Position numbers and translations under genes: made by a program. Under the pieces are notes generated by a model. It was not told the origin of the DNA. It searched no databases and saw nothing but the letters and a program-made list of their open reading frames with translations. 44,219 nt of DNA from Chloroflexota bacterium. GTDB taxonomy: Bacteria; Chloroflexota; Anaerolineae; B4-G1; SLSP01. Location: the NCBI GenBank assembly GCA_019873645.1, contig JAIOAX010000038.1, positions 1 to 44,219 of the forward strand, given 5' to 3'. The number at the start of each line of letters is the position of its first letter. Positions within the stretch are counted from its first letter, which is position 1. Positions 16,412 through 23,763 of the stretch are shown here, one piece after another.

Positions 16412-17548
16412 ATGATGTTGCGACGTATCTGGGCGGTGATGCAGAAGGAATTCATCCAGACGTTTAGGGATCGGCGGACGCTCTTGATCCAACTGGGGCT
16501 GCCGGTGCTCCAGTTGCTCATCCTGGGGTATGCTATCCGCACCAATGTTGAACATATTCCCATGGTGGTGGCCGATCAAAGTCTGGACCGCGCCAGCCGC
16601 TCTCTGGTCACGGCGTTGGTCGCATCGCAGTACTTCGATGTGGTGGACTATGTCGCCACCGAAGCGCAGGCCATCCGCGCCATTGATGAGGGGCGCGCGC
16701 AGGCCGGCGTCGTGATCCTGCCCGATTTTGCGGCCAATGTCGAGCGTGGCGCGGCGCAGGTGCTGTTACTGGTGGACGGCTCGGACATTTTCACGTCGCA
16801 GACGGCCTACAATGCCATTACCGCCATCACCCAGAATCATTCGATGGAGGTGCTGATCTCTAAACTCCAGCGCGCCGGTAAACTGAGAGGCCGGGAACAG
16901 CTTTTGCCCCTGGATGCGCGGGTGCGGATTCTCTACAATCCCAACTTGACCGATCTGTGGTTCCTTATTCCGGGGATTGTGGCGGTGATTTTGCAGACAC
17001 AGACCATCACGCTGACCGCCGCCGCGGTGGTGCGCGAGCGCGAAAGCGGCACCATTGAGCAAATCCTGGTCACGCCCATCCGCCCCATCGAGTTGCTGAT
17101 CGGCAAAATCGCGCCGAACATCGTCATTGCCATTGTCAACATGCTCACCATCCTGGGTCTAGGGGTGTTGTGGTTCGAGGTGCCATTCCAGGGGAACTTC
17201 TGGCTTTTCTTCTGGCTGGCATGTCTGTATGTGCTTGCGGGCCTGGGGATGGGGTTGCTGGTGTCGGCCATCTCGCAAAATCAGAAGCAGTCCCAACAGA
17301 CGGCCATGATGTTGATGCTCATCGGGTTGGTATTGGGGGGCTTTATGTTCCCACGCTACCTGATGCCGCCCATGATCCGCGCGGTGGGCAATCTCTTCCC
17401 GCTGACGTATTTCATCCCGTTGGCGCGGGGGATCATCACCAAAGGAATCGGGGTGACGTATTTGTGGCAGCAGATGGTGATCTTGATTGTGTATGTGGTC
17501 GCGATTCTGTTTTTTGCCACGCGTTCGTTCAAACGTGGCCTGGATTAG
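16412..17548 (+). CDS. ABC-2 exporter permease 3
   Basis: This 378-residue permease is a close paralogue of permease 1: RRIWAVMQKEFIQTFRDRRT, NVEHIP(T/M)VVADQSLD and REREXGTIEQXLVTPIRP are shared almost residue for residue. The external domain has the same AIDEGRAQAGVVI block. It begins 6 bases after permease 2 and ends 6 bases before permease 4. The 1-2 / 3-4 alternation shows that a two-gene permease unit was duplicated in tandem. Confidence 0.9.
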   Translation: MMLRRIWAVMQKEFIQTFRDRRTLLIQLGLPVLQLLILGYAIRTNVEHIPMVVADQSLDRASRSLVTALVASQYFDVVDYVATEAQAIRAIDEGRAQAGVVILPDFAANVERGAAQVLLLVDGSDIFTSQTAYNAITAITQNHSMEVLISKLQRAGKLRGREQLLPLDARVRILYNPNLTDLWFLIPGIVAVILQTQTITLTAAAVVRERESGTIEQILVTPIRPIELLIGKIAPNIVIAIVNMLTILGLGVLWFEVPFQGNFWLFFWLACLYVLAGLGMGLLVSAISQNQKQSQQTAMMLMLIGLVLGGFMFPRYLMPPMIRAVGNLFPLTYFIPLARGIITKGIGVTYLWQQMVILIVYVVAILFFATRSFKRGLD

Positions 17549-17554
17549 AACGCA

Positions 17555-18700
17555 ATGTCAGGACGTTGGACGGCTTCACTCTATCGCACCGGCGCGGTGA
17601 TGCGCCGCGAGATGATCGAGCGGTTGCGGGACAGGCGCACGCTGGCGCTGATCCTGGGGATACCGCTCATCCAGTTGTTGCTCTTTGCCTACGCCGTCAA
17701 CCTGACGGCGTACAATTTGCCTACCGTCGTCGCCGATATGAGCCTGGATACGCGCAGTCGGAGCTTTGTGGATGCGCTGCGCACATCCGGCTATTTCGAT
17801 ATTCGGCGTTATGTTGCTGCTGAAGCAGACGTGCTGCACGCTCTCGACAGTGGAAGCGCGCGGGCCGGGGTGGTCATCCCGCCGCACTTTGCCGCGAACA
17901 TCGAGCGCGGACAGGCGCAGGTGTTGATCATCCTGGACGGCTCCGATTCGTTCTCGGTGCAATCGGGATACAGCGCGGCCGTGGCCGTGGCGCAATCTTT
18001 CGCGCTGAAACTGGTCGTGCAGCAGGTCAACCGCCTGGGGGGACGGTTGCAGACGCAGCCCATCGCAGCTTCGACGCGCGTGCTCTACAACCCCAACCGC
18101 GACGATCTCGTATTTGTGATGCCGGGATTGATCGCGATGCTGTTGCAGGTGCTGGCGGTAAACATGACTGCGCAATCTATCGTGCGCGAGTACGAACTGG
18201 GCACCATCGAGCAGATTATGGTGACACCGGTGCGGCCTCTGGAGCTGATTGTCGGCAAGCTGACGCCCAATATCCTGTTCGTGGTCATTGACCAGGCGAT
18301 GATCACCCTGCTCGGCGTTTTCTGGTTCGGCGTTCCGTTCCGGGGGAATCCCTGGTTGCTGGCAGGGCTTTCGTTCCTGTTTGTGTGTTCCGGGCTGGGG
18401 TTAGGGCTGCTGATTTCCACCGTCGCACACACGCAGAAGGAAGCCGAGCAACTTTCGGCTTTGTTGATGTTGTTCAGTCAACTGCTCACCGGCTTCATCT
18501 ACCCGCGCAGTCCGATGCCGGCGGTCGTGCGCGCCATCGGCAACTTGATTCCGCTGACCTACTATCTGCGAATTGCACGCGGTATCATCACCAAAGGAGT
18601 GGGCCTGACGTTTTTGTGGAGCGATGTTCTCGCGCTGCTGGTCTATGTCATCGTGGCGATGGGACTGGCGGCGGTCACGTTTAAGAAACGGTTGGATTGA
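17555..18700 (+). CDS. ABC-2 exporter permease 4
   Basis: This 381-residue ABC-2 permease is paralogous to permease 2: GTIEQIMVTPVRPLELIVGK, the ending VTFKKRLD, and the external PTVVADMSLDTRSRSFVDAL. The layout is TM1, an external domain of ~150 residues, then five TM helices. It is the last permease of the series. After it comes a 128-base spacer made of two 15-bp tandem repeats before the first ATPase gene. Confidence 0.9.
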   Translation: MSGRWTASLYRTGAVMRREMIERLRDRRTLALILGIPLIQLLLFAYAVNLTAYNLPTVVADMSLDTRSRSFVDALRTSGYFDIRRYVAAEADVLHALDSGSARAGVVIPPHFAANIERGQAQVLIILDGSDSFSVQSGYSAAVAVAQSFALKLVVQQVNRLGGRLQTQPIAASTRVLYNPNRDDLVFVMPGLIAMLLQVLAVNMTAQSIVREYELGTIEQIMVTPVRPLELIVGKLTPNILFVVIDQAMITLLGVFWFGVPFRGNPWLLAGLSFLFVCSGLGLGLLISTVAHTQKEAEQLSALLMLFSQLLTGFIYPRSPMPAVVRAIGNLIPLTYYLRIARGIITKGVGLTFLWSDVLALLVYVIVAMGLAAVTFKKRLD

Positions 18701-18705
18701 GGGAA

Positions 18706-18822
18706 GAATCAGCGAAGAAAGAATCAGCGAAGAGAGAATGGGCGAATGGTGAATGACCACACGACTACCAGACTAAGGACTACCAGACTAAAGACTACCA
18801 GACTAAAGACTACCAGACTAAG
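18706..18822 (+). repeat. Two 15-bp tandem repeat arrays before the ATPase gene
   Basis: GAATCAGCGAAGAAA is repeated three times with decay (18706-18750), and GACTACCAGACTAAG or its AAA-ending variant occurs four times (18763-18822), ending 6 bases before the ATG of ATPase 1. No ribosome site other than the repeat itself (CTAAGGAC) is visible ahead of that start. Confidence 0.92.
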
Positions 18823-18828
18823 GACTCA

Positions 18829-19830
18829 ATGGAAGAACTCATCGCAATTGAGACGCAAGACCTGGTGAAAACATTCAAGACCCGCCAGGGGGAAGTGACG
18901 GCGGTGGACGGAGTGACGTTGCAGGTACGCCAGGGGGAAACCTTCGGGTTGATCGGGCCGGACGGCGCCGGCAAAACGACGACGACGCGCGTGATCCTCG
19001 GCCTGCTGCGGCGCACGGCCGGCGAAAGCCGCATCCTGGGCTACGATTCGATGCGCGACACTTACGCGATCCGCGAGCGTGTGGGGTACATCGCCCAACA
19101 GTTCTCGCTGCCGCCGGATATGACGGTCATCGAAAACATGCGCTTCTTTGCCGATGTGCAGGGCGTAAGTCCAGAGGAACAGAAACGCCGTATCCCGGAA
19201 CTGCTGGAGTTTGCCGGATTGTCTAAATTCACCAAACGCCTGGCCGGACGGCTATCGGGCGGGATGAAGAAGAAGCTGGCGCTGGCGTGCAGCCTCGTCC
19301 ACGAACCGCGCGTCGTCATGCTCGATGAACCGACGCTGGGCGTGGACCCGGTCAGCCGCCGCGAGTTCTGGAACCTGTTGGGCAATCTGCGTGCCGAAAA
19401 GGGGCTAACTATCTTCGTTTGCACGCCTTACATGGACGAAGCCGAGCGCTGCAACTGGGTGGGCCTGATGTATCGCGGACGGCTTATTGCGCATGATGCG
19501 CCGAAAAAGATCAAAACAATGGTGCCGGGGCAATTGTTGGAATTCACCCCCTCCCATTTTGTACCGGCGCAGGAGCTGGTCTCCACACTTGAAGGGGTTT
19601 GGGAAGTGCAGACTTACGGGCTGATGTTGCACGTCTTTGTGGATGATGTTGTGCGCCGCCAGCATGAGATTGAGGCTGCGCTAACGGCTCAGGGCATCAC
19701 CTGCACCGGCATGCGTCAAATCGAGCCGCGAATGGAAGAAGCGTTTATCTCGTTGATCAAGAGGCAAGGAGCAGGGAGCAAGGAGCAAGGGGCAGGGAGC
19801 AAGGGGCAGGGAGCAAGGGGCAGGGGGTAA
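18829..19830 (+). CDS. ABC ATPase 1, degenerate half (YbhF N-half-like)
   Basis: This 333-residue ABC ATPase has Walker A GPDGAGKTTT (residues ~44-53), signature LSGGMKKKLAL, and Walker B VVMLDEPTLGVDP. The switch (H-loop) histidine is replaced: the site reads FVCTPYMDEAE, where active ATPases have THY. GPDGAGKT and loss of this His are also features of the N-terminal ATPase half of E. coli YbhF. It therefore probably pairs with ATPase 2 as the weak site of a heterodimer. The final ~23 residues (QGAGSKEQGAG and onwards) are encoded by a GGAGCAAGGGGCAG-type microrepeat and are unlike any ABC domain. Confidence 0.92.
   Translation: MEELIAIETQDLVKTFKTRQGEVTAVDGVTLQVRQGETFGLIGPDGAGKTTTTRVILGLLRRTAGESRILGYDSMRDTYAIRERVGYIAQQFSLPPDMTVIENMRFFADVQGVSPEEQKRRIPELLEFAGLSKFTKRLAGRLSGGMKKKLALACSLVHEPRVVMLDEPTLGVDPVSRREFWNLLGNLRAEKGLTIFVCTPYMDEAERCNWVGLMYRGRLIAHDAPKKIKTMVPGQLLEFTPSHFVPAQELVSTLEGVWEVQTYGLMLHVFVDDVVRRQHEIEAALTAQGITCTGMRQIEPRMEEAFISLIKRQGAGSKEQGAGSKGQGARGRG
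19767..19830 (+). repeat. Microrepeat encoding the C-terminus of ATPase 1
   Basis: The words GGAGCAAGGGGCAG and GGCAGGGAGCAAGG repeat about four times and are read in frame as Gly/Ser/Lys/Gln before a TAA. The repeat has been taken into the gene. Confidence 0.85.
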
Positions 19831-19848
19831 GAAGTAATTCGCTCTGAC

Positions 19849-19887
19849 AACTGAAAACTGGAAACTGGCAACTGAAAACTGGAAACT
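19849..19887 (+). repeat. 21-bp repeat immediately before ATPase 2
   Basis: AACTGAAAACTGGAAACTGGC (19849-19869) is followed by a second copy that runs straight into the ATG of ATPase 2 at 19888. The start therefore has only GGAAACT as a possible ribosome site, supplied by the repeat. Confidence 0.9.
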
Positions 19888-20823
19888 ATGGACGAATACA
19901 CAATTGAAGTCCGCGACCTGACGAAAAAATTCGGGGATTTTACTGCTGTAGATCACGTGAGCTTTCGCGTCCGTGCGGGGGAAGTCTACGGCTGGCTCGG
20001 GCCGAACGGGGCCGGGAAGACCACGACGATTCGGATGCTGCTGGGATTGCTTGCACCGACTGCCGGGGAAGCGCGCGTGCTCGGTTACAATCCGGCAACG
20101 CAGGCCAAGCAGATGCAAGCGCACGTCGGCTATATGTCGCAGCTTTTCACGCTCTACAACGACCTCACGGCCCGTGAAAACATCCGCTTCTACGGGCTGG
20201 CCTATGGACTTTCACGTAAGGTACTGCGTCAACGGCAGGCCGAAATCCTGGAAATGGCCGGGTTGACCGGACGGGAGCATACGCTCACGGCCAATCTTTC
20301 CGGGGGCTGGAAGCAGCGCCTGGCTCTGGGGTGCGCCATTGTCCACGAGCCGCGCGTCGTCTTCCTCGACGAACCGACGGCCGGCGTTGACCCCATCAGC
20401 CGGCGTGAGTTCTGGGGCCTCATCTACGCCATGGCCAAGAAGGGAGTGACGGTGCTGGTAACGACCCACTACATGGACGAAGCCGAGCTGTGTCAGCGCG
20501 TGGGCTTCATCAGTCAGGGAAAACTCATCGCGCTCGACACGCCCGATCAATTAAAACGTTCACAAATGCGCGGCCACGTCCTCGAAATCAACACCGACAA
20601 CGCCGACCGCGCTATGCGCGTCCTGAAAGCCACTCAAGAAGCGCGTAAACTTCCCTTTGAAGAGGTTGCCCTTTACGGCGCCCAGATTCACGTTGTCGTC
20701 CCCGACGCGGAAACGTTCAAGGCGCCGATTGAGGCGCTGCTGGCTGCTGAAGGGCTTAACGTTCATTCGATTGAATGGATTGCGCCTACGCTGGAAGACG
20801 TTTTCATTTCGGCGGTCAGGTGA
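19888..20823 (+). CDS. ABC ATPase 2, complete active-site half
   Basis: This 311-residue ABC ATPase has Walker A GPNGAGKTTT (~36-45), a Q-loop in VGYMSQLFTLY, signature LSGGWKQRLAL, Walker B VVFLDEPTAGVDP, and an intact switch His in VTTHYMDEAE. It therefore carries the catalytic residues that ATPase 1 lacks. It matches the C-terminal half of YbhF-type proteins, and together the two genes equal one split YbhF. The C-terminal domain ends IEWIAPTLEDVFIS, as usual for drug or lipid exporters of this class. Confidence 0.93.
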   Translation: MDEYTIEVRDLTKKFGDFTAVDHVSFRVRAGEVYGWLGPNGAGKTTTIRMLLGLLAPTAGEARVLGYNPATQAKQMQAHVGYMSQLFTLYNDLTARENIRFYGLAYGLSRKVLRQRQAEILEMAGLTGREHTLTANLSGGWKQRLALGCAIVHEPRVVFLDEPTAGVDPISRREFWGLIYAMAKKGVTVLVTTHYMDEAELCQRVGFISQGKLIALDTPDQLKRSQMRGHVLEINTDNADRAMRVLKATQEARKLPFEEVALYGAQIHVVVPDAETFKAPIEALLAAEGLNVHSIEWIAPTLEDVFISAVR

Positions 20824-20908
20824 ATTCACCGCAGAGGACAAAGAGAATTTTGGGGTTTTCTCTATGATCTCTGTGGTGCGAAACATGAGAATTGTGGAGG
20901 ATAAGATA

Positions 20909-22408
20909 ATGGATCGGAAAAAAAGAAAGACAAACAAGAAAATGCGTATTGTCCTGTTGATCCTTTCGGCTCTCGGGTTGGTGGTTCTGATGTCGAAACA
21001 GACGCTGGCCTCGCTGTACCCGCAAACGCAGACCGCTCAGACGCAGACGTTGCGCGCGTCCGGGGTCATCCAGGCGGAGCAGGTCAATGTCGCCAGCGAA
21101 TTCGGCGGCTTGATTGCGGCGATTCCGGTGTCCAAAGCCGACAGCGTCGCCGCCGGGCAGGTGATCGTCCAACTGGACACAACGATGCTGGATGCACAAA
21201 TTGAGGTGGCGCGGGCGATGGTGGATATGGCCGAAGCCGGCCTGGCGCAGGCCAAAGCCGGCGCGCGTCCCGGACAGATTGCCACGGCCAAAGCACAACT
21301 GGCGCAGGCGCAGACCGGGCTGCTAGTCGCACGGCAGGCGCTGAGCGATACCTTGATGCTGGTCGCCAATCCCCAGGAGATTGATCTGCAAATCGCCGTC
21401 ACCCGCGCGCAGCTTGAATCTGCCGAACATGAGCTGGCGCAGGCCACGGCTCTCAAGGATGCTGTCGAGGTCGCCAAGGCCCAGCTCGACAAAGCCTACG
21501 CTGAATTCAACGGTGGCGGACGTTATCGCTTTCAGGCTGCCCAAGGCTCGGTCGAGCAAATTCTCGATGATTTGAAGGGCATCTTGCCAGATTTGCCGGA
21601 GTTGCCGGACAACTTGCCGGAAATTCCGGCCGGCGATTACACGTATGGCGATTGGGAACTGGTGATTGACAGCCATGGCTATACGCTTTACAAGTGGGTG
21701 AATATCAACTTCCCGATGAGCGCGCTGCAATTGCCCAACCTGTGGTGGCAATCGTGGATCGGGGTGAACGCCGCGGCCGCCAAAAAAGAGGGCCTGGAAG
21801 CCAAGCTCGCCGACCTCTATGCCCAGCGCGCTAACCCGCAGACCATGCAGGCTTATGCCGACGAAGCCGGCAGCACTGTGGCGCAGGTCGAGGCGCAGGT
21901 TGCCCTGGCGCAGGTGCAGGTCGAGGCGCTGGAAGCCGGCGCCACGCCGGAACAGCTCGCCGCCATCGAAGCGCGTGTCAATCAAGCGCGCAGCGGACTG
22001 GAATCCCTGCTGCAACAACGCGAGATGCTGGCGCTCAAAGCGCCTATAGGCGGCATGGTGGTAGATGTGGTCATGCGGCCCGGCGAAGTCGCGGCGGCCG
22101 GCGCTACCATCCTCACCATTGCGGATCTGAACAAACTGACGTTGACGGTCTACATTCCGCAAACCCAAATCGGCAAACTGCACATAGGGGACCCGGTCAA
22201 CATCAGCGTAAACAGCTTCCCGAACCGCATTTTCACAGGGCACATCAGCCGCATTGCCGACCGGGCCGAATTCACGCCGCGCAACGTCGCCACCCAGGAA
22301 GAGCGGGTGAATCTGGTGTTTGCGGTTGAGATCACTGTGCCCAACCGCGATGGGGTGCTTAAAATGGGCATGCCGGCAGATGTGGTGATTGAGGTGTCAG
22401 AGCGTTAG
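20909..22408 (+). CDS. HlyD-type adaptor 1 with large insertion
   Basis: This 499-residue membrane-fusion protein of the YbhG/HlyD type has an N-terminal membrane anchor (residues 12-28). A lipoyl half-motif (VASEFGGLIAAIPV, 61-74) leads into a coiled-coil hairpin (~100-370), the second lipoyl half (LALKAPIGGMVVDV) and a beta barrel containing EFTPRNVATQEER. The hairpin is interrupted at about 200-285 by a Pro/Trp-rich insert (PDLPELPDNLPEIP, then LPNLWWQSWIG) with no counterpart in adaptor 2. ATG 20909 was chosen because GGAGG lies 8 bases upstream; the frame is open further back but overlaps the ATPase gene. It would link the pump to the cell exterior. Confidence 0.88.
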   Translation: MDRKKRKTNKKMRIVLLILSALGLVVLMSKQTLASLYPQTQTAQTQTLRASGVIQAEQVNVASEFGGLIAAIPVSKADSVAAGQVIVQLDTTMLDAQIEVARAMVDMAEAGLAQAKAGARPGQIATAKAQLAQAQTGLLVARQALSDTLMLVANPQEIDLQIAVTRAQLESAEHELAQATALKDAVEVAKAQLDKAYAEFNGGGRYRFQAAQGSVEQILDDLKGILPDLPELPDNLPEIPAGDYTYGDWELVIDSHGYTLYKWVNINFPMSALQLPNLWWQSWIGVNAAAAKKEGLEAKLADLYAQRANPQTMQAYADEAGSTVAQVEAQVALAQVQVEALEAGATPEQLAAIEARVNQARSGLESLLQQREMLALKAPIGGMVVDVVMRPGEVAAAGATILTIADLNKLTLTVYIPQTQIGKLHIGDPVNISVNSFPNRIFTGHISRIADRAEFTPRNVATQEERVNLVFAVEITVPNRDGVLKMGMPADVVIEVSER

Positions 22409-22436
22409 AACGTTGGAACGTTAGAACGTTCAAACG
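22402..22436 (+). repeat. GAACGTT microrepeat between the two adaptor genes
   Basis: GTTAGAACGTTGGAACGTTAGAACGTT covers the stop codon of adaptor 1 and the spacer. The ribosome site GGGAGG of adaptor 2 follows directly. Confidence 0.85.
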
Positions 22437-22449
22437 CAAGGGAGGAAAT

Positions 22450-23670
22450 ATGAAGACGAAATACGGTTGGGTTTTGGGCATCCTGGTTATGCTGCTGGTT
22501 TCAGGTTGTACAAAAGTAGCGACGGCGAACAGCGATGCGCCTTTGATTGCCTCGGGGACCATCCGCGCCGCGGAAATCCGCATTGCCAGCGAATTCGGCG
22601 GGCGGATCCAGAGCATCAACGTTCAGGTGGGACAGCAAGTAGCCACCGGCGATGTCCTGGTGACATTGGATGCAACCCCATGGCTGTTGCAACTTTCCCC
22701 TGCCGAGGCCGCCATCAGCGCCGCCAAAGCCGATCTGGCGGTGCTCGAAGCCGGTCCCCATCCGGCGGAGATTGCCGCTGCGCGCGCCAACCTGGCCCTG
22801 GCCGAAGCGCAACGCGACGGCGCATACCAGGCGTGGCAAAACGCGCTGGCAGTGGTCAAGAATCCTCAAGAGCTGGATGAACAGATCGTTACTGCGCGCA
22901 CGCAGGTGGCTTTAGCCGCGCAGGGCGTCGAGCTGACCAAGGCACAGCTTGCCAATCAACAGATGGCGCGCGACATCACCCCTGAAGGGAGCGTGCAACG
23001 GCAGGCGGCGGATTATCAATTGCTGGCCGCGCAAGAGGCACTGGCCGGCGCGCAGGCCGACGAGAAAACCGCGCAGACCTTGCTCGATCAACTGCTGCGG
23101 ATCCGCAACCATCCCCTGGGTTACATCGCCCAGGCCAACGCCGCCGAAGGCAAATACCGCGTTGCCGAAGCAGCCGTCCGCGTCGCGCAGGCCAAACTTG
23201 ACGACTTGCTGGCCGGCCCGACGCCAGAGGAACTGGCGGTCGCGCGCGCCAAAGTGCGCCAGGCCGAAGCTGAAGCCAACGTCCTGCGCAAGAAAATCGA
23301 ACGCAGCACGTTGACCAGTCCTATCAACGGCGTCGTCGTGGCACGCGCCGCCAACATCGGCGAACTGGTCGCACCGGCGGCGACGATCCTCACTGTGGCG
23401 GATCTCAGCGAGGTGACGCTGGAGGTCTACGTCCCCGAAGGCCATATCGGGCATGTGACCATCGGCCAGCCGGTGCAGGTGACGGTGGATAGCTTCCCGG
23501 GGCGGATTTTTGAGGGGCAAGTCATCAAAATCGGCGACGAACCGGAATTCACGCCACGCAATGTCGCTACTGCTGAGGAACGACTGAATACTTTCTATGC
23601 CGTTGAAATTCGGCTTGATAATACGGAGGGTTTGCTCAAGCCGGGGATGCCTGCGGATGCGCAATTTTGA
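22450..23670 (+). CDS. HlyD-type adaptor 2, lipoprotein
   Basis: This 406-residue membrane-fusion protein has a lipoprotein signal peptide ending in the lipobox LVSGC (Cys19-20 region), so it is probably lipid-anchored outside the membrane. The lipoyl motif RIASEFGGRIQSINV and a long Ala/Gln-rich coiled coil are followed by LTSPINGVVVARAANIGE and the barrel segment EFTPRNVATAEER, shared with adaptor 1. GGGAGG precedes the ATG. It is the last gene of the exporter operon and lies ahead of a terminator. No outer-membrane channel gene accompanies the pair. Confidence 0.9.
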   Translation: MKTKYGWVLGILVMLLVSGCTKVATANSDAPLIASGTIRAAEIRIASEFGGRIQSINVQVGQQVATGDVLVTLDATPWLLQLSPAEAAISAAKADLAVLEAGPHPAEIAAARANLALAEAQRDGAYQAWQNALAVVKNPQELDEQIVTARTQVALAAQGVELTKAQLANQQMARDITPEGSVQRQAADYQLLAAQEALAGAQADEKTAQTLLDQLLRIRNHPLGYIAQANAAEGKYRVAEAAVRVAQAKLDDLLAGPTPEELAVARAKVRQAEAEANVLRKKIERSTLTSPINGVVVARAANIGELVAPAATILTVADLSEVTLEVYVPEGHIGHVTIGQPVQVTVDSFPGRIFEGQVIKIGDEPEFTPRNVATAEERLNTFYAVEIRLDNTEGLLKPGMPADAQF

Positions 23671-23715
23671 CCACGAATTTTACGCGAATGTTTGAGAACG
23701 TTGTGGTAGTAAATG

Positions 23716-23750
23716 GGGGATTTTTGGCGACGAAGCCGCCAAAAATCCCC
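23716..23750. terminator. Bidirectional terminator between efflux and sugar operons
   Basis: A 14-bp perfect stem GGGGATTTTTGGCG / CGCCAAAAATCCCC with a 7-base loop sits between convergent genes. It resembles the 60-bp palindromic elements at 11442 and 13217 in wording (GGGGGATTTTTGGC...), suggesting that one repeat family doubles as terminators. Confidence 0.85.
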
Positions 23751-23763
23751 TTCACGACTCAGT

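Noticed and set aside
18763..18822. Possible CRISPR array
   Set aside because: The units are contiguous 15-bp copies without spacers, and no cas genes are near.
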